From JAGVPT01 sp963772165 (GTDB taxonomy: Bacteria; Bacteroidota; Ignavibacteria; UBA10030; UBA8401), in assembly GCA_963772165.1 (NCBI GenBank), contig CAVYWA010000009.1:372001-436000 (forward strand): a stretch of DNA of 64,000 nucleotides, written 5' to 3'. Within the stretch, counting starts at the first letter, position 1; every line of letters begins with the position of its first letter. A model generated the notes under the pieces. It did not search any database, was not told the origin of the DNA, and saw only the letters and a list, made by a program, of their open reading frames with translations. Below, one piece after another: positions 26,909 through 36,984 of the stretch. A program made the translations under genes and the position numbers.

Positions 26909-27514
26909 TTACGTCCTCACAGCTTTGAGGGTCTTTGCACTATTGATCAATTCGTTGAAGAATGCTTCAACGCGGTCACCCCGCATACCTTCTCTCAACG
27001 GTTTGAAGAACTCCGGATTCACCGGGGCGTTCTCGCTTCTCACAGCCAAATACACTTCAACGGGGAGATGAATTGCATTGCGAATCGGCACCATTTGGAG
27101 TTCGATAACGACCTGCCGTAATTGTTCAATCGCCCGCGCACCCCCGGCATTCCCATAACTAACGAATCCAACGGGTTTCCCGTTCCATTCAGGAAACACC
27201 CAATCGAGAGCGTTTTTGAGAACGGCAGAATAGCCGTGGTTGTACTCGGGCGTAACCATAATGTAACCGTCCGCTTCGCCGACTTTATCCGCCCACTTTT
27301 TCCCCAGCTCAGTGGAGTAGTTTCCCTTATTGATCGCCGGAGAAACCGGCTCGTCGTAAAACGGGAGCGGCCAATCTCGCAGATCGATGAGTTCCGCTTG
27401 CACATCTTCTTTCTTTTTCAGTTCATCCAAAATATATCTGGCCGGTTTTTCACTAAAGCGATGTTGACGGGTGCTGCCTATAATAACGTGTATTGTTAGC
27501 GAATTTTTTTCCAT
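26909..27514 (-). CDS. NADPH-dependent FMN reductase-family oxidoreductase
   Basis: A 201-residue flavodoxin-fold protein. The phosphate-binding loop of FMN is IIGSTRQHRFSEKPA near residue 12. The conserved PEYNHGYSAVLKNALDW and GFVSYGNAGGARAIEQLRQV motifs match the YieF/ArsH/azoreductase group of NAD(P)H:FMN or quinone reductases. It is probably cytoplasmic. Located 28 bases downstream of an ArsR-type regulator, it is likely induced by the regulator's signal (redox or metal stress, not determinable). Confidence 0.92.
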   Translation of the reverse strand: MEKNSLTIHVIIGSTRQHRFSEKPARYILDELKKKEDVQAELIDLRDWPLPFYDEPVSPAINKGNYSTELGKKWADKVGEADGYIMVTPEYNHGYSAVLKNALDWVFPEWNGKPVGFVSYGNAGGARAIEQLRQVVIELQMVPIRNAIHLPVEVYLAVRSENAPVNPEFFKPLREGMRGDRVEAFFNELINSAKTLKAVRT

Positions 27515-27542
27515 GATGATTTTTAACTCGGTTGAATAATAT

Positions 27543-27836
27543 TCAAAGATGCTTTCTTTTCCTCGTCACTTGGTCCGATAAATTCTTAAGGAGGCTGAGC
27601 AAATATTCTGTATTGACCGAATACATTACCTCTTGTCCATGCCGTTCGTCGACAACCAAGCCGCTTCCTCGAAGAATCTTCAAATGTTGTGAAACGGCCG
27701 GCTGGGAAAGCCGAACGATCTTCACAAGCTCGCCGACGGTCTTCCGGCCTTTGAGAAGAGCCTCGAGAATGCGATAACGGCTCTCGTTTCCGATGCCTTT
27801 GCCGAACTCGTTAATTTCCCTGCAGAGATCCGTCAT
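27543..27836 (-). CDS. ArsR-family winged-helix transcriptional regulator
   Basis: A 97-residue regulator. The open frame extends far upstream, but conserved sequence starts at MTDLCREINEFGKGIGNESRYRIL, so I place the start at 27836. The winged-helix core reads TVGELVKIVRLSQPAVSQHLKILRGSGLVVDERHGQEVMYSVN, typical of ArsR/SmtB repressors. The classic arsenic motif ELCVCDL is absent, so this is probably not an arsenic sensor. It is first in an operon with the FMN reductase and the small membrane protein. Confidence 0.9.
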   Translation of the reverse strand: MTDLCREINEFGKGIGNESRYRILEALLKGRKTVGELVKIVRLSQPAVSQHLKILRGSGLVVDERHGQEVMYSVNTEYLLSLLKNLSDQVTRKRKHL

Positions 27837-27842
27837 ACAATG

Positions 27843-27873
27843 ATATTTGCATATTAGTATATACTTATATTTG
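27843..27873. promoter_or_regulatory. Possible ArsR-type operator
   Basis: Just upstream of the regulator start lies an AT-rich stretch with an ATAT-N4-ATAT dyad (ATATTAGTATAT) flanked by two ATATTTG copies. ArsR proteins often bind imperfect AT-rich dyads overlapping their own promoter. Position and symmetry are the only evidence. Confidence 0.35.
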
Positions 27874-28206
27874 AACACGCCGAGAACACCGAAGAGTTCC
27901 TCTGAACGAGAGTTTTTTTTGAATTTCTTTAGGCAGCATTCGACAACTGAAGAAGCGAGGAGCCAACGCCCCCGGTTTCGGACACTACAGACATCCGTGA
28001 AAAATCCCTGAATAGTGAGACGCAAAAAGAAGGCAAACATTGCCTGGCACGAAATCATATGAAAAAAATAGAAATACCCATTCAGCAACAATCAAGTTTA
28101 ACTTGATTATTCACGCATTACCCACTACCTTTAACTACGCATCCTATCGATCACGAGCCAATTTACCAATCCTAACAATTATTTCAAGCGCGCAACCCGG
28201 TATACC

Positions 28207-29088
28207 ATGGAGAGCATCGGCTCAAAGAACTTTAATATGGTCAGCATGACGGCCACATTCGTCGCCTACTGGAAGCAGTACACGGATATTCAATTTGCGA
28301 AAGACATCGCTAAGCTCATCCATGCCGACGGAAAAGTTGAAACATTCCTCAGCACTCATCAGATAACAAGAAATGAAATACGCTGGTATGCTCCACTCTT
28401 TGAAATCCGGCATAAAAGCATTGAAGAGATGATCCGAAGAAGCGGCATGAAGCAGGTGCTTGAAATTGCCAGCGGCCTCTCCTTTCGCGGACTTTCAATG
28501 TCGCAGCATCAAGACATGGCATACGTGGAAACTGACCTTGAAGATTTGACGAATGAAAAGCGCTCTGTCGTTTCTGCGTTGGAACAAAAATATTCTTTGC
28601 CAGCGCATGGGAATTTTCATCTCGCGGCAGCTAACGCACTCGACTTGGATCAGCTTCGGTCCGCAACTCAGCATTTTCACCCGGCTCGGCCCATTGCCGT
28701 CGTTCACGAGGGGCTGCTTCCGTATCTAACCGCACAAGAAATAGAAATCGTCGCAAGGAATGTCAAAGCGATCCTCGATCGGTTTGGCGGAGTCTGGATT
28801 ACGCCCGATTTTTCATTGAAGGAAAATTACCGTGATGTTTCCACGCAGCGGCTCCGCGTTCGCGACGCCATCGCAGAACTCACCGGGCGGCAGCTTCACA
28901 GAAACGTCTTTGATGACGAAGATCATTTACGTTCATTTCTCAGCAAAATCGGACTCCACGCGGAAGCTTTCCATCAAACAGATTTGGTGTCGCGGATTGT
29001 TTCTCTTGTCACTTTAAAATTACCCGTTGATTTTATAGAACGAGTTCGACAAAAATTGAATCTTTGGGTAATCGCGCCGGCGCGCTAG
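28207..29088 (+). CDS. LCM-family class I SAM-dependent methyltransferase
   Basis: A 293-residue protein resembling the leucine carboxyl methyltransferase / polyketide O-methyltransferase group (COG3315-like). Visible elements are TATFVAYWKQYTD at the N-terminus, RHKSIEEMIRRSGMKQVLEIASGLSFRGL (SAM-binding loop), YVETDLEDLTNEK and AVVHEGLLPYLTAQEIEIV. The substrate is unknown and could be a small molecule. An ATG at 28237 or 28249 is also possible. It stands alone, divergent from the ArsR operon, with about 370 bases between the starts. Confidence 0.85.
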   Translation: MESIGSKNFNMVSMTATFVAYWKQYTDIQFAKDIAKLIHADGKVETFLSTHQITRNEIRWYAPLFEIRHKSIEEMIRRSGMKQVLEIASGLSFRGLSMSQHQDMAYVETDLEDLTNEKRSVVSALEQKYSLPAHGNFHLAAANALDLDQLRSATQHFHPARPIAVVHEGLLPYLTAQEIEIVARNVKAILDRFGGVWITPDFSLKENYRDVSTQRLRVRDAIAELTGRQLHRNVFDDEDHLRSFLSKIGLHAEAFHQTDLVSRIVSLVTLKLPVDFIERVRQKLNLWVIAPAR

Positions 29089-29315
29089 CTACTTCTGCTG
29101 CGAATGGCAACGAATGCCCGGCACATGAAACCCCGGAAGGAACGAGCGGCGGATCCGGGGGGGGTATTATGAAAGCGCTCTGGATGATCTCAGGGATCAT
29201 TCGCCTGCCGAGTAAAAAAAAATGAGATCGTGCAATGTAAAGTGCGGGGAAGGTGTTCCTGGGGAATTTTTAATAGAGAATAATGGCGGATAATCTCTTT
29301 CGAAAGATTTTTTGA

Positions 29316-30638
29316 ATGACATCACAGGTAAAATTTTTTATCATAACGATAGGGTGTTTCTTCCTCGTCAGTACCGGAGACGCACAGCCATCCGACAGCT
29401 CATCCCAGGATTGGAATTTCCATTTTCAACAGACTATTGTCCTTCAATACCACCCCGACTTTACCGCAAAGTATTCCGGAGTCAACAGCTTAGACACGAG
29501 TGAACCTGCTCAGACCTCGGTTACATCCACCTTTTTCGTCGGCAGGAGGCTATGGAAAAATGCGGAAGCATACGTCAACCCCGAGCTTTCAGGCGGGAAT
29601 GGATTGAGCGAGGTGACGGGTATCGCCGGTTTTCCGAACGGTGAAACATTCCGCATCGGCAACCCTTCACCACAACTAACGATCGCGCGCGTTTATATCG
29701 TTCAGCGGTTCGATTTGTCGGAGACCAAAACAATCGTTGAGGACGACCAAAACCAACTCATGGAAACACGGCCTGATGCCTACGTCAATATCACCGCGGG
29801 AAAAATAAGTATGATCGACTATTTCGATAAAAACCGTTACAGCGACGACCCTCGTACGAAGTTTCTCAATTGGGCGTTAATGACGAACGGTGCCTGGGAT
29901 TATCCTGCCAACACGCACGGTTATACGTGGGGAATTGTTGCGGAATTCGTCACGCCACCGTGGGCGCTGCGCGCGTCGGCGGCGATGGTGCCCACCGAAG
30001 CGAACCAATCCGTTATGGACTTGAACCTCAGCCGGGCACATTCCGAAACGATTGAAATCGAGCACGACTATACTCTCGGCACACATCAAGGTGCAATGCG
30101 GCTGCTCGGGTTCCACACTATGGCGCGCATGGGGAATTACGATCAAGCGCTGGAACTTCCTCCGGGAGAGGTTGACGTGGTCGCAACACGTGCGTACGGC
30201 CGGAGCAAATACGGCATGGGGTTGAACATTGAACAAGAATTGGGCGATAACGTCGGCATGATGTTCAGGGCGAGTTGGAATGACGGGCACAACGAGACAT
30301 GGATGTTCACGGAGATCGACCAGGCTGTCAGCGCAGCCGTTATATACGATGGAAGAGCTTGGGATCGTGCGGGAGATAATTTCGGTATTGCAATGCTTGC
30401 GAACGGTATCTCCGCAGAGCATCGCGCATACCTCAAAGCCGGGGGCTACGGATTTCTTATCGGCGACGGCAATCTAAATTACTCTCCAGAGTCCATCGCC
30501 GAAACGTTTTATTCTTTGTCACTCTCTGCGTATCATTTGCAACTCTCCCCGGACTATCAGTTCGTGCTTAACCCGGCCTACAACAAAGACCGGGGTCCGG
30601 TCCATGTATTTGCAATCCGAATCCATTCAGAGTTCTGA
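29316..30638 (+). CDS. Carbohydrate porin (OprB-like) outer-membrane protein
   Basis: A 440-residue exported protein with signal peptide MTSQVKFFIITIGCFFLVSTGDAQ. The mature start is FQQTIVLQYHPDFTAKYSG...SLDTSEPAQTS, followed by FVGRRLWKNAEAYVNPELSGGNGLSEVTGIAGFPNGE. The barrel ends in HVFAIRIHSEF with a terminal Phe. These are features of the carbohydrate-selective porin group. No sugar transporter is adjacent, but the neighbouring glycosidase-like gene at 32685 would fit a saccharide-use theme (inference). Confidence 0.87.
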   Translation: MTSQVKFFIITIGCFFLVSTGDAQPSDSSSQDWNFHFQQTIVLQYHPDFTAKYSGVNSLDTSEPAQTSVTSTFFVGRRLWKNAEAYVNPELSGGNGLSEVTGIAGFPNGETFRIGNPSPQLTIARVYIVQRFDLSETKTIVEDDQNQLMETRPDAYVNITAGKISMIDYFDKNRYSDDPRTKFLNWALMTNGAWDYPANTHGYTWGIVAEFVTPPWALRASAAMVPTEANQSVMDLNLSRAHSETIEIEHDYTLGTHQGAMRLLGFHTMARMGNYDQALELPPGEVDVVATRAYGRSKYGMGLNIEQELGDNVGMMFRASWNDGHNETWMFTEIDQAVSAAVIYDGRAWDRAGDNFGIAMLANGISAEHRAYLKAGGYGFLIGDGNLNYSPESIAETFYSLSLSAYHLQLSPDYQFVLNPAYNKDRGPVHVFAIRIHSEF

Positions 30639-30669
30639 ACGATCGACCAGCACCGGCTTATTCCGTTCA

Positions 30670-32383
30670 TTACTTTTCTCTTGTTCGACCTCCCGAAGGC
30701 TGGGACTGCCTCACCGGCTGCTGCGTTTGAGGACGGGGCTGTGCCATTTGAGTGCGGGGAGCTGCCTGGGGTTGAGGCCGCACTGTCGGTTGAGTCTGCT
30801 CCCAAACGTTCCTCTGATATTCCTGCGCATTATGAATTGTATTGAAATTAATGCTGGGCGATGGCACAGGCTGCCGCTGCCTCGAAGGGGTTGGTCCAAC
30901 GATATTTACAGACTGCTGCCTTGAAGGTTGTGGTTCAGAAATACGTTGATCTCCAGGCCGCGCCGCCGGTTCCCGCGAATTGGAAACAACTTGCTCGACC
31001 GGCATCGAGATTCGGATTGGCGGCTGTTTGGTCGGCGGCTCAATCGCACCAGAAATATTTTTTCCATTCTCATCGCCAGGTTCCCGTTTTCTTGGTTCGG
31101 TATTCAGAGATGGAAACTTGGAAGAATTTTCCCGAATATATTTATCGCGAATATCCGGAGTAATCGGTTTGCCCCCGTTTTGTTTTTTGTACCTCTACGT
31201 CTAAACTCCCCACTTGTTTTATTACTTCCGGTCTTCGAGTCCTGTTCGTGGCAAAGTCTTGCGGTAAGTACTCTTTATGCTCATGGATCCAGGCATGAAC
31301 AATCACAGAATTTCCGCTGCCCGTTCTTTGCCGTCCGCCATAATGGTCGATATAGCCGTTACCCAAATTGGGATAGCGGCGCAAATGTTCGGGAGAATAA
31401 AAATACCATGTAGTAAAATAGCGCGAGGGGGAACCGATGATCACGATATTTCCACGTCGATCGTGGTAAAACCCGCAGTCGAACCAGTAAGGATATGGAT
31501 ACCAATAACTGTATGGATACCATGTAGGATAACCATACCAATAGGGATATGGATAACAGGTATAATTGTTGATATAGTCCGAGTCCGGTGTGCTGTTCAC
31601 ATCCTCCTCGGTATATCCATTTTCCGTTGCATAGTCATTAGCGGCATTTTTTAAATCCTCTGCTTCATCCGGGTTCTGTTCGATACTTTGTTTCCATGCC
31701 TCCGCATCCTGGGCGTTCTGTCGTGTTTCCGCGAGATTGAGCGAGTCGGCTCTGTGGATGACTCCGTTCGGATTCCGTCTGTAACGGTCGCCTACCCGCA
31801 CGGTAAGGCCGAGGTGATCGTTGAGAAGGTTGATGATTTCAGGAAATTGGATGAGCACTTTCAGAGCTTTCTGAGTTTCAAGGGGATAATCCGTAAGGAT
31901 CGTGTCGAACTGAGCATCTGTTTTATTCTGAATATCGTCCATCTTTTGAAGGATGGAGTAATACCCCATTCCATATTTCATCGCGGTTTCACGAATCTCC
32001 GCAGGGTAGTCTTTTAGAACGATGTTAATCTGGTCCACCGATTCTTTACCCTCCTGCACCAGCCTTGAAATCAAACCGGGGTACCTGCTCAAATTCCAAA
32101 AATCCTCTTGCTCATTTTTAGAATAGCTGCCGATCAGTGTAACGAATTCATCGCTGGATGTCTTCTGCAAGCTCGCTATGCTCACGATGGCCGATGGGTA
32201 TTCGCACGCTTCAAAAATATGAAGACGGATAGTGTCAGGATACATCACCAGTGCGTTAAGAGCTGCTGAATCTTCTTTCATTAAATGCTTAGGCGTTGGA
32301 CTCTGCTGCTGTGCAACGGCATCGATCGTAACAATGCCAATGATAGAAGCGCACAACATCCCGACCAAAAGGTTTGTTTTCAT
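30670..32383 (-). CDS. Exported protein with Tyr/Pro/Trp-rich tract, interrupted by a frameshift
   Basis: The first frame (32383 to 31142) gives 413 residues. It has a signal peptide (MKTNLLVGMLCASIIGIV...AVAQQ), then a helical domain with LNALVMYPDTIRLHIFEACEYPSAIV, vaguely like DUF3300 proteins, then from about residue 270 a strongly aromatic tract of Tyr, Pro and Trp ending in WFDCGFYHDRRGN. The frame stops at 31142. The next frame continues without a stop from GGKPITPDIRDKYIREN to ...GGRTREK at 30670, a Gln/Pro/Arg-rich tail. Removing one A from the A6 run near 31180 joins both parts into about 570 residues. The function is unknown. It is either a sequencing indel or an inactivated gene. 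Confidence 0.72.
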
Positions 32384-32618
32384 ATTCTCTCAATGGAATA
32401 ATGTTACATTCAGTTATTAGCTGCTACTATATATACAATTGTACCTCAGAAAAGGATTAATAGCAAATGACGCAATAGCTAAAGTGGCTTAAAAAGAGGA
32501 CTATGAGGCTATATTCGCGGCTGTCGTATACACATCGCAAAATGTTGAGCCATGAACCACGAAGGTGTCCAACCGCTCTGCAAAACGAATTGACTGTCGC
32601 ATAGTTTTTAGCTACCAT

Positions 32619-32663
32619 AACGGAAAATTCCCCTGACCCGGGGTATCGCGACAATTTTCCGTT
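32619..32663. promoter_or_regulatory. Perfect 11-bp inverted repeat just upstream of the glycosidase-like gene
   Basis: AACGGAAAATT (32619-32629) and AATTTTCCGTT (32653-32663) are exact complements, with a CCCC/GGGG mini-stem between them. The element ends 21 bases before the ATG at 32685, so it could be an operator or an mRNA hairpin. The rest of the 32384-32684 gap shows nothing else. Confidence 0.5.
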
Positions 32664-32684
32664 TCATTTGACATCGGCCTATCC

Positions 32685-34352
32685 ATGACAAAAATATTCT
32701 TGGTTACATCCTTCTTAATACCTCTAAGTGTGCTATTTTCACAAACCAACCCCGAGTATAAGCTCCTTACGGCATCCGTTCGCCAATATGAAAAGGCTGA
32801 ATGGAATATTGATATCAATGAAACGTATAAAAATCCATTTGACTCCAGAGAAGTTTCATTGGATATGATGATCACCACACCATCCGGAAAACCGCTTGCG
32901 CTCCCCTGCTATTACGATACCACCCAAACGAAAGGATCCTCGTGGAAAGCCAGGTTCGCGCCGCAGGAAGCCGGAAAATATACTTATTTTTTCCGCCTCA
33001 CCACTCGCAGTGCGACAACCGACTCCCGGGGAGGGATTTTTATTTCTACCCCGACCGATAAACCGGGCTTCCTTCATAAAAATGATTTATGGACTTTCAA
33101 ATTTGATAACGGAAGTTTATTCAGGGGTATCGGCGAGAACATCGGCTGGGAATCACGGTCGTTTGAAAATCCCAAGTGGAACTATGAATATTTATTATCC
33201 AAGCTCGCAGCAAATAAGGGGAATTTTTTTAGAACATGGCTCTGCAGCTGGAATCTTCCCATTGAGTGGAAGAAGGTTAATGCTACCTCGCGTTACACAA
33301 ACAGCAATGAGTATTTCAACCCGGGTGCAATAAAAAGAATGGATGAGTTGGTAGACCTTTGCGACAGCCTCGGTTTATATTTCATGCTCACCATCGACTG
33401 GCACGGGGCGCTCATCCCGGATGCTCAATGGCGGACCAGCAACTACAACTCCGCCAATGGCGGTCCTGCTTCAAACCCGACCGAGTTCTTTACTCTCCGT
33501 GCAGCTCAGGATCAATACAGAAATAAGCTGCGGTACCTTGTGGCGCGCTGGGGCTACAGCACGAGCATCGCAGCCTGGGAATTCTTTAATGAGGTCGATA
33601 ATGCAGCATTTACCCAGCAGGACAGCATCCGCATTCCGCATAACGCCGTCACCCAATGGCACATGGAAATGAGCCGGTACTTGAAAGACCTTGATCCTTA
33701 CGGGCACTTAGTGACGACGAGCATTTCTCACCGCGACATCCAAGGATTGAATTCCATCGCATACATCGACTTCAACCAAAAACATATTTACAAGCATACT
33801 GAAAAAATTCCCGCCATTTATGGCACGTACATCCAAACGTTCGGAAAGCCTTACGTCGTCGCTGAATTTGGATACCGCTGGGAAGACGACGACTCTACGT
33901 ACGGCAAGCTTTTCGATTACGATTTTAAACGGGGGCTCTGGTACGGTTTATTCAGCCCCACACCGGTACTGCCGATGAGCTGGTGGTGGGAGATGTTCGA
34001 TGAAAGAAAGATGACTCCGTATTTTCGCGGTGTCAGGATGATCAGCGATGAAATGCTAAAAGCGGGAAACGGTTCCTTTGTTCCCTTTTCGCCATCATCA
34101 GGTTTGCTCGAAAGCTATGGCGTCCGGTGCGGCAATTCGTATTTCGTTTATCTCCTGAACAACAGCGACACGGTCGTCACAACGCCGGTGACTTTTGCAG
34201 TGGAGGCGGGAGACGGGATGATGGTACAGTCGTTTATTCCGGAAGATATGTCTTTCAAAAAAGTCAACGATGTTACATCCGGAGCGAACGGCATGACGAT
34301 CAATATTGCACTGGGGAGCAAAAAGGAACTGGTGCTGGTAATAAATAATTGA
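32685..34352 (+). CDS. Secreted glycoside hydrolase-like protein (DUF5060 + GH5-like barrel)
   Basis: A 555-residue exported protein with signal peptide ending LSVLFSQ. Residues about 25-125 form an Ig-like DUF5060 domain (VRQYEKAEWNIDINETYKNPFDSREV). Residues about 140-460 form a TIM-barrel glycosidase: AANKGNFFRTWLCSWN, MLTIDWHG, then IAAWEFFNEVDNA with the putative acid/base Glu after Asn, and YVVAEFGYRWE with the putative nucleophile Glu. A beta C-terminal domain closes the chain. Retaining clan-A hydrolases use this NE/E pair. The substrate is unknown. It converges with the T9SS cargo gene. Confidence 0.85.
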   Translation: MTKIFLVTSFLIPLSVLFSQTNPEYKLLTASVRQYEKAEWNIDINETYKNPFDSREVSLDMMITTPSGKPLALPCYYDTTQTKGSSWKARFAPQEAGKYTYFFRLTTRSATTDSRGGIFISTPTDKPGFLHKNDLWTFKFDNGSLFRGIGENIGWESRSFENPKWNYEYLLSKLAANKGNFFRTWLCSWNLPIEWKKVNATSRYTNSNEYFNPGAIKRMDELVDLCDSLGLYFMLTIDWHGALIPDAQWRTSNYNSANGGPASNPTEFFTLRAAQDQYRNKLRYLVARWGYSTSIAAWEFFNEVDNAAFTQQDSIRIPHNAVTQWHMEMSRYLKDLDPYGHLVTTSISHRDIQGLNSIAYIDFNQKHIYKHTEKIPAIYGTYIQTFGKPYVVAEFGYRWEDDDSTYGKLFDYDFKRGLWYGLFSPTPVLPMSWWWEMFDERKMTPYFRGVRMISDEMLKAGNGSFVPFSPSSGLLESYGVRCGNSYFVYLLNNSDTVVTTPVTFAVEAGDGMMVQSFIPEDMSFKKVNDVTSGANGMTINIALGSKKELVLVINN

Positions 34353-34414
34353 AGGCGCAGGAGCAAAAAGAAAACATCAGCATTGGGCATCGGCGGGGGG
34401 ATTCAACACTGACA

Positions 34415-36269
34415 CTATTTTAACATCAACATTTTCTTCGTTTCCAGAAATCGCTTATTCGGATCGCTGTTGGCAACCGCCTCAAGCCGATAGAAGTATA
34501 TTCCCGAAGTGACAGCATCCTTCCACTCCGCTTCATAATTGCCTGCGTTTCTTTCGCCATCGACCAGGGTTGCTACACGCTGCCCGATAGCGTTGAAGAT
34601 TTCAAGTTTTACCCGGCTCTCCAATGGAATGGAGTATCGAATGATTGTTGCCGGATTGAATGGATTCGGAAAATTTTGAGACAGACCGAACGATTTCGGC
34701 GTTGTAGTAGTGAATTGAGTTACGCCGGTTAAGCTGCCCTGGCCCGAAAGCGGGAACCTTGCAAGTGGAAGCTGCGAATTGTTCAGGATATAGAGCGTAT
34801 CATCGTACTGACGTATCGAGTCGGGCTGAAATCGAACGCTCATTGTGACCGTGTCTCCCTTCGCGATGATTCTATTTGCCAAGACCGGTGCAACTTGAAA
34901 GTACTTGGTGCGGGTATAAAGAGAGTCCACCTCAAGGTAACTGACGGAAGTGTTTGTTATCGTAAACACTCTTTGCTGGATGCTGTCCCTTATCGCCGCT
35001 CCAAAATTGAGCGACTGCGGCGTGACGCTGATGATGGAGAACGGGGAATTTCCTGAGAGCGGGACTTTGAACAGAGAGGTATCTGAATTGTTCCTAATAA
35101 AGAGTGTATCGATGAACGCGCCGACGCTCTTAGAGAAAAATCTTACGACGATATTCAGCGTGTCGGTTGTGACGGTCGCTTTCGTAGTAAGGCTCTTGAA
35201 AGAAGTCGTCGATGTGTAGATTGAATCGATGATCAGCGGGTTCGAAGACCCGTTCGTGACTTTGAGGATGACGTCCATTGAGTCGATTGACACCTACATC
35301 GCCGAAGGATAGCGTTCGAGCCGATAGGATGAGGGGCGCCGTGTCTTTTTCGGCCAGCCATAACGATGCATTGAGATGAAGATTGGCATGGTTTGAACCG
35401 ACCTCCAGCCAGCCGACATACAATGTATTGTGCGGTGCACCGGTGCCATCATCTGCGGGCGAACTATCCCCGATCAAACACACTCTTCCCCTTCCAAACG
35501 ACGCGGTTGCAAACATCACGTTGGTCAGAGTTTGGGGATATGACGATCTCCAGATAATTCCTTTTACCGTTGGATTAGTGGATGGGTTCAACGTTATCGT
35601 TGCACCATCGCTGTACTTCAGCTCTGTCACCGGACCCGCCGGGCCATGTAGTATCGGATTGGTAGTATCCGCCAGAACATTCGTCGTGGTTTCGGAATAG
35701 TCGGTTGAGTCCACCAGCATGCCAAACGGAAGCGGCTGAACGGAATTGTTGCGCATCAAATCATTCCAGATCCTTACAGCATCCCACCCGTTATTGTTGC
35801 GGTCGGCCCCGGCGTGGTCGGAGATCATGAATAACCCGCCTCCGTTTTGGACGAACCGCACGATCGCAGTTTTTTCCGAAGCGGTGAATGCAACGTTCGG
35901 CTCGTCGACGATGTACACGTCGTAATTCTTGAGGTCCTGTGGATTCGTGGAGTCGCCGTAGGAAATTGCTGTACCCACGGGGAGTGTTTCGACGTGATGC
36001 CCCATCTTCACCAACGAAATTCCCCAGGACGACAACGCACCGGTCCAGTATGTTTCCGGGGTCGACTGAGTGACCGTCGATTCAGGCGGAGTTGGGAATC
36101 GCCCGGGAATATTGTTGTCTTCATCGATAACCCAGTCTGCATTACCGGCGGTCTCAGCTTTTGTGGCATCGAAAAGAAATTTTCTTTGTGCCAGACCATT
36201 CCCTGCACATAACATCGTTATTGTCAGGACAATCGCTATCCTAAGAAAACAATCATTGAATTTTTTCAT
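34415..36269 (-). CDS. T9SS cargo with glutamine-amidotransferase-like N-terminus, interrupted by a frameshift
   Basis: The first part (from 36269) has a signal peptide (MKKFNDCFLRIAIVLTITM...GLAQ) and a ThuA/DUF4350-like fold: LKNYDVYIVDEPNVAFTASEKTAIVRFVQNGGGLFMISDHAGAD. At LSFGDVGVN (near 35290) the frame changes. The other frame continues exactly in register with SIDSMDVILKVTNGSSNPLII, two choice-of-anchor-D (ASH-like) repeats and a T9SS sorting tail (FGLSQNFPNPFNPATIIRY...SGIYFYRLEA). Joined, it is about 610 residues. One extra base, or two lost, in GTAGGTGTCAATC explains the break. Confidence 0.8.
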
Positions 36270-36480
36270 GTATAAAATATAACAAATCCTCGGTTGGGTT
36301 CCAATTTTTAGAGTGCTGGCTCAGTGTGTCATTCTTTGTAAGCCGCCCAGAATTGTCTATTCCAACATCGACAGGAAAATCGCCTAAAGTTCTCCTAAGA
36401 ATCGGCCGATAATACTTAATAGCGGGCTAAGAAAAATCATTTTCAACCCGCCGGGAAAAATATTATGAGGAGGAGGGTGT

Positions 36481-36939
36481 ATGTCAGTACAAGGTGTTTC
36501 CGCAAGTACCAATCCGTATCTGTCCAATCTGCAAAGTAGCTCATCCACGATCGCGAGTGCATTTCAGAATTTGGCAACCGCGCTTCAATCGGGCGATTTG
36601 AAAAGTGCGCAGAGCGCCTATTCACAAATTCAGAGTTTGATGCAAAATGCGCAAAGTTCTCAGGCAACAACGGGACAACAGGCCAGCGGGCAGCAAAGCC
36701 AGTTTAGTACGGATTTTGCCGCATTGGGGAAGGCGCTTCAGTCGGGTGATATGAGTGCCGCTCAAGACGCACTCAAAAAGCTTGGGCAAGATATGCAGTC
36801 AACCGGCAAAGCTCATCACCACCATCACCATCATCCCGGCGGCGGAGCTCCAAGCCAAGCTACAGCTTCCTCGACTGCTGTGACGAGTAATGCCGGAACT
36901 ACCGATTCGAGCGGCAACAATGTTAACACGCTTCTTTGA
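36481..36939 (+). CDS. Small repeat protein with natural seven-His tract
   Basis: A 152-residue Ser/Gln/Ala-rich protein with a strong AGGAGGAGG-type ribosome site. Two internal repeats are visible: FQNLATALQSGDLKSAQSAYSQIQ (about 28-51) and FAALGKALQSGDMSAAQDALKKLGQ (about 80-104), each a helical hairpin. A linker then contains seven consecutive His (about 112-118) followed by PGGG and a Thr/Ser-rich tail ending NTLL. No signal peptide is obvious. The function is unknown. The His tract could bind metal. The small protein at 60933 also has a His/Gly-rich segment and a similar short hydrophobic end. Confidence 0.8.
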   Translation: MSVQGVSASTNPYLSNLQSSSSTIASAFQNLATALQSGDLKSAQSAYSQIQSLMQNAQSSQATTGQQASGQQSQFSTDFAALGKALQSGDMSAAQDALKKLGQDMQSTGKAHHHHHHHPGGGAPSQATASSTAVTSNAGTTDSSGNNVNTLL

Positions 36940-36984
36940 GTCTGGATTGAAAAAGGCAAAAACGAAAGAGAGCTCGTTTTGCGC

